Origin: Torymus aiolomorphi
Taxonomy: Eukaryota; Arthropoda; Insecta; Hymenoptera; Torymidae
Direction: 5' to 3'
Assembly: GCA_036365515.1 (NCBI GenBank)
Contig: CM070873.1
Span: 42,415,807 to 42,479,806, forward strand
Length of the DNA stretch: 64,000 nt
In this document: one piece after another, positions 31,966 through 43,337 of the stretch
Layout of the letters: every line of letters begins with the position of its first letter
Position numbering within the stretch: position 1 is the stretch's first letter
Notes under the pieces: generated by a model
The model's input: only the letters and a program-made list of their open reading frames with translations
Database searches by the model: none
What the model was told of the DNA's origin: nothing
Program-made: the position numbers and the translations under genes

Positions 31966-33180
31966 ATACCGCTTTATCCGAATCTACGCGGTCGATTTTA
32001 ACCGGGTGGATCTTATTTTTTTGTTTTTTTTTTATTCAAAATTCGGGGAGAAAATAATTTTTTATGATTCACTCATGCGTTTTTGTTTTATGTCGAATTT
32101 TTTATTTTTGAAAAATTTATTTTTGAATTTTTTTAATGATCGGATTAAAATTTTTAAATCAAATGCGTAGCATTCAAAAGAGCATAAAAAAACCTATATT
32201 TAAAAAAAAAAATAATTTTTTCAGCTATCACGGTTCTTTTGTTATTAACAAAAATGTGTGTTTTTTTAAAAAGCTTATAACTTCCAAACTAAACGGTCAA
32301 TTTTTTCGAGAAAAATCATGAAAACGAAGAATATAAATAACTATAATCTGTGAATTTGAATTCATTCTGTAAGTTAGTTTTTGAGAAAAAAATTGAAAAA
32401 TGAAAAAATGAGTTTTATATGTTCAACGATTACTGGAGTAAATTGACTTATTTGCTTCAAAATTCCTTGTAGAGGTAGATTTTGGATAGTTTTCGACTGA
32501 ATTCTTTGGGCAAAATGATTGGTCCATACATTTTAAAGATATTTGAGATTAAGATTTTTAAAAATTTTATCCAAATCGTAATTTCTCGAGAACGGCTTGA
32601 TGAATCAGATACAGATTTATAGAAAATTTTGTGTGTGATATAGATATTATTATTATTGGCGGGGTTTTGAAGGAAACACCTAGTTAGCAGGTTTGCGAAG
32701 AAAACGACGAAGAAATTTCGAAGAAATACAATTAATTTATAAATTCAATAAATAGCATGTGATAATACCTTAAACTTTTTAATTTGCAATTTAATAAATT
32801 ACTACATAACTATTTTAAATATAATTTTCTTGATCATTTTGAATAATTGTATTTATGGAAAATCAGATATGCAGAAAGAATGAAATTTTATATTAAAATG
32901 TACATTTAAAAAAATTATTTAATGTAATTTATCAATTCTCTTCGAGAAAGCATTCTGCTAAAGCAGTTAGCAGCGGTTTTTAGCAGCTAACAAAGCTTTT
33001 GCGTGTTGAAATCGATTAATTTCTTGTTTAAGCCCAAGGGACCAATTTCAATTGCCTCATATTTAGCTATTTTTGAAAAAAAGCCCAGCGTTGGTCATTT
33101 CCAATTAGAAATTCCTCACTTAAAAACATAAATATTTATTATAAATTATTTAATTAAGGGATAAAAAAAATGATAGTTAC
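31966..33180. other. AT-rich DNA with repeat remnants
   Basis: 32425-32640 resembles 14508-14690 (ACTGGAGTAAATTGACTTAT, ATGATTGGTCCATACAT). 32950-32995 has a short inverted pair (CTGCTAAAGCAGTTAGCAG). No gene. Confidence 0.4.
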
Positions 33181-33560
33181 TTATGTTGTAAAGTTGCCAT
33201 CTGTTCCTCTAACAATAATTTCCCTTTGACAGATTCTCTTAATGATTTTCAGGTCAGCTACTTTATGTAGTTCTCTTTCAAGTTCAGATGCTTCAGCTGC
33301 TTTAGTCTTGAAAAGTTTCTCTTCTTCCATTATTGACCTTTCTGATTCAAAAGATTCAAGTTTGACTTTTAAATTTTGCAGTTTAGCGCTTTGTATTTCA
33401 CAGTTTTGCTGTATACCTTACCCTTCTTCCATTATTGACCTTTCTGATTTAAGAGATTCAAGTTTGATTGACTTTTAAACTTTGCAGTTTGGCGCTTTGT
33501 GCTTTACATTCACATTTTTGCTGTATACCCCTAGCTCCTCTGAGTTTTTGTGCTTATGTG
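33181..33560 (-). pseudogene. Coiled-coil ORF fragment with tandem duplication
   Basis: The minus strand is open from 33417 to the TAA at 33181-33183. It reads IQQNCEIQSAKLQNLKVKLE, SERSIMEEEKLFKTKAAEAS, ELERELHKVADL and ends RGTDGNFTT. The part from GGTATACAGCAAAA to ATAATGGAAGAAG (about 33320-33417) is repeated just upstream at about 33420-33530 with indels and a TAA between the copies. The unit of about 100-105 bp would be about five heptads of coiled coil. No family is recognised; a plus-strand ORF over it is antisense. Could be an exon of a coiled-coil host gene or a transposon relic. Confidence 0.35.
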
Positions 33561-33948
33561 CCGCTTTTGCTTCCTGAATAGTTTGTCTCCTCACATCAAC
33601 ACGTAGTTCTAATTCTCTTTATGTATAGTTGTAGTAGTTTTTTCATTTTATAATTTCATGAAAAAATAGTTTTCAGCGTTATCATTAGATGATTTAGTAC
33701 TTCTGCTGGCATGAGTAGGTATTGGTACTGCTCCTTTGATAAGAATCCGTTTATAATATACATGATTATGTATATTCACCAAAGACTGAGAATTGTATAA
33801 TCTGAAAATGAAAAAAGATTACACAAAGTATCGATTTTTTATTGTATTATATTTTTTTATGATATATCTTCTAGTATAAAAATAAAATACTTATCTATAT
33901 ATAAAAGTATGTGATGCCATGCCATCAGCTGATTTGAATTATAAAAAT

Positions 33949-34113
33949 ATATATTGATGTGGGAATCTGTCGATCTTCCCGAGGCAGCAGGGGTAAGAAA
34001 TGAAAACCCTTACAACGTGTGTATGCTTTTTTTTGACGTTTCGGTGAGCAATGTCACCCTCATCAGAAACAAAGTTAGTTTTCTCAAGATCGACAGATTA
34101 CCACATCAATATA
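33949..34113 (-). repeat. Inverted-repeat element enclosing a hammerhead-like motif
   Basis: TATTGATGTGGGAATCTGTC, GATCTT at about 33951-33977 pairs with AAGATCGACAGATTACCACA, TCAATA at about 34087-34112. Total about 165 bp. The hammerhead-like motif lies inside. Confidence 0.6.
34035..34066 (-). ncRNA. Hammerhead-ribozyme motif, canonical core
   Basis: On the minus strand: CTGATGAG, stem II GGTGA/TCACC around CATTGC, then GAAACGTC. All conserved hammerhead core positions are present (CUGAUGA and GAA), with a minimal helix III (AC/GU) before the cleavage-site C. This is the arrangement known from Penelope-like elements, thought to act as a dimer. No Penelope coding sequence is adjacent. Confidence 0.6.
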
Positions 34114-34734
34114 ATCACAATAACCGAGGGATAAATTCATACGTTAACACACATCGTGTTATTACATCAATATAAAAATATATAATCATACCATATTTCG
34201 AGGTTATTTTAGAATTACATTTGTTGTTGTTCGTTTTATTTTATATATTCTTTTCTCTCTCTATCTCTTTCTCCTTTCAAATACCACTTTTGTTATTTTT
34301 TAATTTTTTTTAATTTTTTTTTTATATTATTCTTCTCTCTCTCTCTCTTTCTTTTCAAGTCGAGTGAGATTTATTTACTACGATATACTATAACTATATA
34401 TATAAACTAGGGGGGTACCCCCTACTCGCTCCGCTCGTCAACCCCCATTTTTAGGAAGTGATTAAATTGTAAATTCTGTTTTATTTTTTTCACCCCAGAG
34501 GTAAATAGAAACATGCGTTTTATTTTAAAGTATGCCTAATCTACTATCCGTGTCACTATAAAATTATGAAAACCATTAAAATTGTATGCGTTTACATTGA
34601 ACAATGTAAAAAAATTAAATGAATTTTAAATTACCTAATGTACCTTTTGTATTAATTTTTCTTCTCATTTTCTTGAATATCACCAGTAAATTCAATTTTC
34701 AAGTATATGTATACTTGAAAATTGAAAAATATTT
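34114..34734. other. AT-rich DNA with CT tracts and a GGGGTACCCC hairpin
   Basis: CT microsatellites lie at about 34253-34270 and 34334-34352. AAACTAGGGGGGTACCCCCT at 34407-34426, followed by CTCGCTCCGCTCGTCAACCC, is a compact palindrome next to a TATATATA run; it may be the end of a Helitron- or MITE-type element (weak). Confidence 0.35.
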
Positions 34735-35295
34735 TCGCCATATTGAATGCGCCATTTTGAGTTTTGAAAGTCTGATAGTAAGATCGTGATCAGTGACGCG
34801 AAGACCTCTCTATAAAAATTTTAAACAAAATTTAAGCTTCCTTCGAAATTTTTACCGCCATTTTGAATTTCGAAAGTCTGATAGCAAGAACGTGAACAGC
34901 GACCTCGAAAACCCATTTGTTACAATTTTCAGCAAAATCTAAGCTTTTTTCGAACTTTCAACCGCCATATTGGATCAGCCATTTTGAATTTCGGAAGTTT
35001 TATAGCAAAATCGTGATCAACGACTTCGAAACCTCTGTATTACAATTTTGAGAAAAACCTAAGCTTTTTTCGAATTTTTAACCACCATATTGTATCCACC
35101 TGAAAGTCTGATAGCAAGATCATAATCAGCGACCTCGAAAACCGATGTATACCAATTTTCAACAAAATCTAAGCTTTTTTCTTTTTACCGCCATTTTGAT
35201 TTTCGAAAGTCTGATAGCAAGATCGTAATCAGCGACCTCGAAAACCCATGAATTCCAATTTTGAGCAAAATCTAAGCTTTTTTCGAATTTATAAT
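34735..35295. repeat. Tandem minisatellite, unit about 110-125 bp, about 5 copies
   Basis: Each unit carries CCGCCATTTTGAATTTCGAA (with variants), AGTCTGATAGCAAGATCG, a CAGCGACCTCGAAAACCC core, an ACCAATTTT block and AAAATCTAAGCTTTTTTCG. Units have diverged and the fourth has a deletion. Confidence 0.7.
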
Positions 35296-36185
35296 TGAAG
35301 TTAATTTTCTGAATTGTAAGCTTGTCTTGAGCGTTACTTCATCGAATGTTTGAATTCATATAACAGATCCAGAGATCTCTATCGAGACCCGCCTTGAAGT
35401 CAAGAGGGTTACTCCTTACATTTTGTATCAGTAAGCGCGGGATTAACCTCTCTCTCTTAGCGGATAACCGATCAAAAGAGGCCACAATGGTACCGGCACT
35501 TTACTCGCAAAAAACGGGCATTGAGGAAGTTTCAGAAACAATTGGCCTTTGGCATCCACGGCAAAAGCGGAAGTTTCTACTACAAGACTCCTTTAACCTT
35601 GAGGAAAGTCTGATTGGGGGTCACGAGAGGATTGAGGGGGAGGCGAGGGAGAACTTTTCCATGCTCAAAATAACGTGTAAAAAATGCGGAGGGACAATGC
35701 GGAGGGACAAGATCCTATTTGTGGAGGGACGTGGAGGGACGTGGTGGGACGCGGAGGGACGCGGAGGGTTGGTCGTCTTAATTTGGCTTAGAACTATATA
35801 TTATAGTAAGGTATATATAGGTATATAAGCGTAAGATAGACGACAAACCGAAAGTGTCGTAAGAGCTGCAAACCGGATATCTGAATAAGATGACGAAAAG
35901 TCGGAAAGAAAAAAAGCACATCAAAAAATTCAGTTCTCTATATCTTTTGAACGAGATAATCTTTTTAAATAAAATCTTTTGATTTGAGTAGAGCAATGAA
36001 ATGGCTTTCGATTGAGAGTAATATGTTATATATAGTTTAAACTAATGCAGACGTGTATAGGCGCATTGAAATTCTCGCACATCCATTTCAATGTATATGT
36101 AACACGGATCGCTTGATCCTTCAGGCTTCTTCTATACTTACCTTCGGAGTGCTCCCGCGCTCCTTGATAAATATAGGAACGATAA
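35296..36185. repeat. Intergenic with an 11-mer GGAGGGACGTG array
   Basis: 35685-35770 holds about seven copies of GGAGGGAC(G/A)(T/C)G. A 144-codon plus ORF (35394-35828) runs through it and has no recognisable domain; one CKKCGG motif is visible but I do not support it as a gene. The rest is AT-rich. Confidence 0.45.
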
Positions 36186-36240
36186 ATTAATTTGGAGGAA
36201 GCTACGTGCCAATAAATTGGCAGTGGTTTTTTTAGTAACT
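36186..36240. repeat. Dispersed repeat end (CTACGTGCCAAT)
   Basis: AAATTAATTTGGAGGAAGCT, ACGTGCCAATAAATTGGCAG matches 15324-15373, and inverted at 30528-30585. Confidence 0.6.
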
Positions 36241-36359
36241 ATGTTTTCAAAATTATTCACACAACTAGTATAAACGTTTTTAATTATATCTTGAGCAAGA
36301 TGACCACTGAAATGTATATTAAACAATTAGCATACTGACAGTTCACTTTATCATCTAAG

Positions 36360-36915
36360 TCACCAATTACGCATCCACCAAAATTTCCAGAAAATCTATC
36401 TTTTTCTCTCTCTTCTTATACACTAAAGCCATCAAACCTCTCTATTTCCCTCTCATTCTCTAAACCCACTTCTCCTCTCAAAACCCACTCGACAGTCCAC
36501 CGTTCTACACACGTGCGCGCTTGCGCTTGCGCTGAAAATTTGAAAGTGCATCCACTTCGCCGGGCTAATTAGACCGGGTCTCGCGTGTAATTAGACATAA
36601 ATCAGCGGCTTATTCCGTGAGACTTGTGGAGCCTCGCGTGAACCCACGCGCGGAAACGGCATTTATAAATAGCTTCAGTGCGCGCGTGATCAACTATACC
36701 ACAATGACCTTAGTTTAGGGGCGAGCCGCGTCTGAGAATGAGAGGCGAGCGATCGTGGATTGGTAGCGAGGGGAAGTTGCCGCGGCGATATTATATTTAA
36801 GCGCAATCAGAGGAGAGCGAACGAGAGAATTGGGCTAGCTGGAGATTGCAGGTATAGCTGTGGCGGTGGGTGTCAAAGTTGTTTCCTTTGGATGGGTTCG
36901 ATTGGGCTTGTTCGA
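36360..36915. other. GC island D with strand switch
   Basis: Left: CTCTCTCTTCTTATACAC, CTCTATTTCCCTCTCATTCT. Centre: GTGCGCGCTTGCGCTTGCGC. Right: GGAGAGCGAACGAGAGAATT, GTGGCGGTGGGTGTC. The switch from C/T-rich to G/A-rich is sharp at about 36600. No ORF of substance. Confidence 0.5.
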
Positions 36916-37076
36916 ACGATGTGGTAGCATGACAATGTACATTATACGTTTTTCTAAGTATTATTTATGATATATCTGGAAAGATCATTGATGACCGTAG
37001 CGGAAATAACAAATAATAAAAACTGTAAATAATTGTTAATAATAATAAATATTCTGTATAAAACTGTAAGAGAACT

Positions 37077-37456
37077 TATTAAAAATATTGGAATTGGGAA
37101 TGTAAATAACAGTAATTTACCGTTCTTTTACGGTAATTTAAAATTTTTAACAGAAATTTATTGTTATTTACAGTTATAGTTTTTCATAGTTCCTTCGCTG
37201 TTTCAAGTAGCTATATACTGTTGGATTTGCAATTATTTACGATTTTTGACAGTTCTTTTTATAGTTTTTTGTTACTGTAAATAATAGTTTGTTACTTTTC
37301 AATTTGGTTTTTTAAATATTTAGTTTTATTATTGAAAAATATGAATATGTACAGATAACTATTAAATGCTGTAAATAACTGTAAAAAATTGTAAATAACT
37401 GTTTAAAACTGTAAATAACTGTTATTTGCATTCCCTATTCCAACATTTTTTAAAAG
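37077..37456. repeat. Foldback MITE with TGTAAATAAC repeats
   Basis: Ends AATATTGGAATTGGGAATGT, AAATAACAGT and ACTGTTATTTGCATTCCCTA, TTCCAACATT are inverted. The interior carries many CTGTAAATAACTGT phrases, also seen at 60058-60250. Confidence 0.55.
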
Positions 37457-37739
37457 TTTTTAACATTATTTCTACATTTTTTTACATTTATTTTTTCCGC
37501 TGGGATATCTGCATGATAAACGATATTGGAAGAAGAATAACCAAGATTTTCTCGATTAGTCGTAGGTAGAGAACAGAAGTTATAAAATCTTTGAGAAAAA
37601 AAATCATCTACTAGGCATAACATAATTCCAACTAAAATTGTCATATCTTCTGCCCTCTATCATACAGCAATTATCCAACTGACACTCTTTTGTCATTTAT
37701 CAAGCACAAGCGTTCGTTGATTAACTACTTCCATAATTC

Positions 37740-38290
37740 TTAATTAAATTTTCATCACATTCACTACCATGTTTCCCTTTCTCTCTCCCACTCTCCACTC
37801 ACAAAGACAAAGATCGTTAATAAAACTTTCGCACTTAAATCCACCTTACCCACCCTGTTCCTCCTTAAAAAAAATCTCGCCTTCGTTAGCGTTCGTGCAC
37901 TAACCCTCCACTTGCAAAAAACCTCTCGAGATCCGGTCATTCTCTCGACTGACGCGGGGAATTAAACGCGGATTCGTCCTTCTCACCTCCTCTGCAATGA
38001 AAAAAAGCTGCTGCAAGAATGTCGCGCGTACCGTCGCACATCGTGAAATAAAAGGGAGCCAAGAAAGAAAGAGCGAGAGAGGCGAGATATCGTCTTGCAG
38101 GTGCAGTGGCAGCAGGAGCACTGATATTAAAAGTTGGCCCTGTCCGTCCGTCTGTCCGTTTGTCATCTGTCTTCGATTTTCTCGCGCGTCTTTGGAAATA
38201 GCGCCGCGCGGCTTTCGAATTCCTCGCCCTGCTTTTATTTTGAAATGAGGAACAGAGGGGAGGGCGAGAGGTTCGGTGCTTCGAATCGTT
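37740..38290. other. GC island E with strand switch
   Basis: Left: TTTCCCTTTCTCTCTCCCAC, TCTCCACTCAC. Right: AAAGAAAGAGCGAGAGAGGC, GAGGAACAGAGGGGAGGGCG. ORFs overlapping on three frames are not supported by codon pattern or domains. Confidence 0.45.
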
Positions 38291-38299
38291 GACGTGCAC

Positions 38300-38562
38300 G
38301 GAAATTCCCGCATAATGCGGGAATAAAGTAACATAGTCTAATTTTTTACGTTTATGGTGAATTGGGTTAAAACTAACAAAATTATAACACATAAATACAA
38401 AATAACTTTTCAAATCTATGAAATTGCCACAGTGACGATGCGAATAAAGTACTATACGTAATGCGGGACTAAAGTCGATCATTCCCTTGGGTGATCACTT
38501 GAGTGAACTCACCCGCGGGAATAATCTGTGACTTTAGTCCCTTGTTACATAATGTACTATTA
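38300..38562. repeat. Hairpin element GGGACTAAAGTC
   Basis: GGGACTAAAGTC (38465-38476) pairs with GACTTTAGTCCC (38530-38541), and GATCATTCCC, TGGGTGA with TCACCCGCGGGAATAATC. ATAATGCGGGAATAAAGTA at about 38312 is a further partial copy of the left end. Ends resemble TAGTACATTATGTAAC. Confidence 0.6.
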
Positions 38563-38626
38563 CAGAATGGTGTGTACTATTTATCAGTTGCAAGCGATAA
38601 TAATGAACTACCTGGTTTATTTATAT

Positions 38627-38782
38627 CACTCTAACCTCAAAATCACAACTTTGGTATGATTTTTCGGCGCTCGTGGTATAAAATACCGTTCGAAACGAGT
38701 GCGGAAGTTGATTATTTACTTCATGTGAAAACGCCACATGAAGTAAATCATCACCTTCCGCACCAGTGTCGAAATATACTAT
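38627..38782. repeat. Scaffold-A palindromic element, copy 1
   Basis: Scaffold: CACTCTAACCTCAAAATCAC, TTCGGCGCTCGTGGTATAAA, ATACCGTTCGAAACGAGTGC. Hairpin: CGGAAGTTGATTATTTACTT, CATGTG (38702-38727) pairs with CACATGAAGTAAATCATCAC, CTTCCG (38735-38760). End: CAGTGTCGAAATATACT. Two more copies lie at 43129 and 50741. Confidence 0.7.
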
Positions 38783-39229
38783 ATTAAGTAGTACTTATCT
38801 AGATTAAGTATTTCAACGATTTTCGTATTATATGTATAATAAAGCAGTAGCTTTTATCATTTAAAAGTCTTTTTCAACCGTTTTATCGTAAAATAAAAGA
38901 ATTTTTTTTCTAAGCCAAAAAGTATAGTATGCTTTTGTCACTGCATTAATTTTCAGACAACTTTAATTCAACGAAAATTAGTTTAGTGGTTTCTATAATT
39001 TTATTAAGTAGAAAGAATCTAACTATATTCAAATTAAATATAATTTAAATATTAAAGTTTTAAAATATTTAATAGTTGTCTGTACCATAAAAATATATTT
39101 AAAAATATTGAAATATTGTCAATTTTTTAATATAAGGTATTTCTACTAAATCCTAGTTATCTATAATTACCACTAAAGATTTTTGTTTCAGTGTTCTCTA
39201 TAATAGCTTCGATTATTACATAATAGTTA
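38783..39229. other. AT-rich DNA
   Basis: I see nothing supportable here. Confidence 0.5.
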
Positions 39230-39720
39230 CCCAACATTTTTACACCATTCCACCTATCCAGCCACCCCTTACCAACTTTTTACACCACCACCTTCTCTCC
39301 GAACTCAATATTTCGCTCTTCTAAACCTCCTCGTTAATTGAAACCTTCTCTCTCACATTTCCCTGAACCAACGCTTTACGACTCCCCGAAATTCGCGCGG
39401 AGGCTCCGGTTTCGTTAGCTGACGCGCGCATAGGTACTGCATACGCGCAGATCGTGGGCGTTAAAGCTCCCCCTACCCCCTCCGTCATAAACGCGAGCGC
39501 GCGGGTGTGCAGCCGATTGATAAGGTCCCGGGGGCGGGGAGAGTGCGTAAAACAGGCGCCGGCGGTGCGCGCGTGTCGTAGGTGATGTACGAAGAGGGAG
39601 GGAGAGAAAAGAGAGCAATAAGCAGAGCGCCGGTCGATCGGGTTGTGCTTTCAGTGTATCCTGATATTTGCGGTTGGAGTGGAATTTGTAGTATGTAATA
39701 AAGGTTTTATGGATTATTGT
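39230..39720. other. GC island F with strand switch
   Basis: Left: CCACCTATCCAGCCACCCCT, CCACCACCTTCTCTCCG. Centre: CGCGCGCATAGG, CCCGGGGGCGGGG. Right: GAGGGAGGGAGAGAAAAGAG. No gene. Confidence 0.5.
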
Positions 39721-40050
39721 AGTGCGTCTGAAATAATTTATTTGTGGAAGTAAGGTAACGGCACAACGTCGTAAAAATGTTAACTGTTATCGTTTAATCA
39801 ATGTTTACATCCATTTTGTTGCAAACGAAAATGATATGCTTATGAATACTAATGAAGATAAATAACCTGAGGGTACAAAAGTTGAGTATAAATATACTCT
39901 ATAAATATGTACGTAAATAATGTTTGTAATACACAGAGTAAAAAGAGTCATAACATCGAGCAATTTCATTCCCTCTCGAAATAGCTCGCGAAAAACGATT
40001 TGCATATAGTTATATATGATTATATATATCCTCATGTAGAACTATATATA

Positions 40051-41153
40051 CACTGACAGAAAAAATCTGGTAAAAATTTTTATGTTGTCGTGTAAAAATT
40101 ACCATGTTGGAATCGTAACTCGACCATATGTCGGATTTTTAGCAGAATTTACAATACACGTAGGAAAAATTCCAAGTCTAACATGGGAATTTTTTTATAA
40201 CTGATTTTAAAGAGCGAAAAAAATTATTTCATCTTTTTTTTTAGGAGTGGGGGAGGAGCGAGTATCAGACACATAATTATTATATTTAGACAATACAGAA
40301 GTTATTTTTGAATTAAACATGATTAAAGAAAATTTATTAAATAAATTAAAAATTTTTGACGACATCGAGACTCGAACCTGGAACCCTTGGCACGGAAGTC
40401 GGGAGCGCTAACCACTTACCTATAAAGACATATGTCCTACAAAATTTTGGAACTTGTATATCCCCAAACGTAAGATATGCGCGCTAATTTTATAACAAAT
40501 TATGCTTTAACTCGAATAATACTATTCTCTATTTTAGCGTAATTTATTACAAATGTTATATATTAAGAATATTGTTTAACATTTTATAAATATTACCAAT
40601 ACCTTAAATTAAACAAGCTCATTTATTTATTAATGAATTTGTATTTTCGATATAATAGTTTTTCACAACCTTCCTTAAAAATATTACAAATAAACAATTA
40701 TTTTAAAAATTGTCTCATCATAAAAAATAAAAAAAAAATAAATAAAAACAAGTATATTGGATTAGAACGGCACATTCAGTTGTTGCGTTTAGCGTTTGTG
40801 TTTTGTCTCGATGTTGCCAAGGTGGATTGAGTTTGTTGACATGTATCTGTCTGAATCTTTCCTATTTTGACATTGAAGAGGTCAACTTTTCGTGCACTCG
40901 CGGGCTGTTTACGATTGACCGTGTGAATTCTTATTCTAAAACTCTCTCAATTTTTACCATGCTAGCCTGGGAAAATGTACAAAAGATAAAGTTCCATTAG
41001 CCACGTGTTAATTTTTACTATGCTGGCATAGGAAGTTTTACTTGTGACATTGGACTTTTTCATATAAAAGATAGTAAATTTTTCAATTTTAAGCAGTTGT
41101 GGGCAACTTCCAAGAGCAACATAGGAATTTTTCCCCGGGTTTTTCTGTCAGTG
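40051..41153. mobile_element. Non-autonomous TIR element, CACTGACAGAAAAA ends
   Basis: CACTGACAGAAAAAATCTGG (40051) and GGGTTTTTCTGTCAGTG (to 41153) are inverted ends, with TA on both sides (40049-40050, 41154-41155). Subterminal blocks also pair loosely (AAAAATTCC.., ..ACATAGGAATTTTTCC). 1103 bp with no transposase; it carries the tRNA-like block below. Confidence 0.6.
40357..40432 (-). other. tRNA-like (Pol III A/B box) block
   Basis: Minus strand: TAGGTAAGTGGTTAGCGC resembles an A box and GGTTCGAGTCTC a B box, 35-40 bases apart. The anticodon arm does not pair well, so this is a tRNA-derived relic rather than a tRNA gene. Confidence 0.4.
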
Positions 41154-41625
41154 TAAGTATATATGATTTATGTCTCTATATAACTGTGCACAAATGTATA
41201 TGGTCATGTATATTTATATATAATTATGTATAACTTTATATGATTTCGTATTGCATATAAATCTTTTAGTGATTGTATTATTCCTATAATTGTATATTGA
41301 TGTATAAAATTGTACACCATAATACATGAAAATGTATCACCATGCATAATCATGAATTTTACCTAAGATTATGTGTAGTTGCTTAGACCCATGCAAAATT
41401 ATATTCAGTCATGAGCATTAATGGTTATGCATGGTGTTGGAGAAAATTGTATGTACCTATATATAATTATATATAAATAACTACAACCTTACTTATTTAT
41501 ACATAGTTACATGACATAATTCATATATATTTATATATATAGCTCTATATAAGGATATATAAACATGTATAAGTATATATAAATATATGTAAGTATATAC
41601 GAATCATTTTTACGTGGGAGTCGTC

Positions 41626-42310
<685 letters not shown>

Positions 42311-42539
42311 CGAGGAAAGGGATTGTACTAAGTTTAGTTAATAATCAATTATTAATTTTATAAATTAATTAGCAATTAAATTATTTTGTAAGTGTTGTGC
42401 GATTTGAAAGAGTAGTTTTAAGCAAAGGCTTCGTTCTAATTTATCTATGTTCTCTTTAAACTAAATCAACTGAAATGTTCAGTGAAAGCCAAAAAGCAAC
42501 TGAAATTTCAGTTGATTTGGTATGCTTATAACTGATTTT

Positions 42540-43071
42540 GGGTGGGTCTAGATATATCGAAAGGCTGATAGTTAGAAGCCTTATCCTTCAGAAAATTAGA
42601 AATAGAACACGCGCGCCCCATTAACAGAAGCCGGCTTATCATACACGATTTAAAACAGAAAGCACGATTAACAGAATGCGAAAATACATAAATATATCTA
42701 ACAGAATGAACTAATTTCATACTGCCACAATTGTAGAAAACACATAGTACGAAACGCAGATTTATAGAAAATACATAAGACGAATGCCATATAATATAAA
42801 ATTCACCATAGTTTTTCTATATTTGTGATATTCGTCTTATGTATTTTCTATAAATCTGCGTTTCGTACTATGTATTTTCTACAATTGTGGCAGTATGAAA
42901 TTAGTTTATTCTGTAGATATATTTATGTATTTCCTCATTCTGTTAATCGTGCTTTCTGTTATAAATCCTGTATGATAAGACGGCTTCTGCTAATGAGGCG
43001 CGCGTCTTCTATTCCTAATTTTCTGAAGGATAAGGCTTCTATCAGCCTTTCGATATATCTAGACCCACCCC
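42540..43071. repeat. Foldback element, arms about 250 bp
   Basis: GGGTGGGTCTAGATATATCG, AAAGGCTGATAG at the left and CTATCAGCCTTTCGATATAT, CTAGACCCACCC at the right are inverted. Pairing continues inwards (AACAGAAGCCG/CGGCTTCTG, AAATACATAAATATAT) to a centre near 42805. Confidence 0.75.
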
Positions 43072-43128
43072 TGATTTTCAGTGAATTTCACTGATTCAAA
43101 TTTAGAGAGTTGGTAAATCATTTTGCAC

Positions 43129-43311
43129 CACTCTAACCTAAAAATCGCAACTTTGACACGATTTTTAAGTTTTCGTGGTATAAAACACTGTATGAAACTC
43201 GTGGATGGTGATTTTTACCGCATTCGACTTTTCTCACTAACTTCGCTCGTGATGCGAAAAACGTCTCGTGCGGTAAATAATCACCTTCCACACCAGTGTC
43301 ATAGTGTACTA
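43129..43311. repeat. Scaffold-A palindromic element, copy 2
   Basis: CACTCTAACCTAAAAATCGC, TTTTCGTGGTATAAAACACT flank a hairpin whose arms differ from copy 1: TTTTTACCGCATTCGACTTT against AAAACGTCTCGTGCGGTAAA, with loop CACTAACTTCGCTCGTG. End: CCAGTGTCATAGTGTACT. Confidence 0.65.
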
Positions 43312-43337
43312 ATATTGGGTGATAACGAATAGCTATA

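Larger units (their letters stand above)
39983..41625. repeat. TATATA-type repeat interrupted by a nested element
   Basis: 39983-40050 (CTCGCGAAAAACGATTTGCA, TATAGTTATATATGATTA) and 41154-41625 (many short TATATAA/TGTATA phrases, ending ACGAATCATTTTTACGTGGG, AG) look like the two parts of one AT-rich element with roughly inverted ends, split by the element at 40051-41153. Confidence 0.5.

Noticed and set aside
35394..35828. 144-codon plus ORF with a CKKCGG motif
   Set aside because: Runs through an 11-mer array and shows no recognisable family or conserved pattern.
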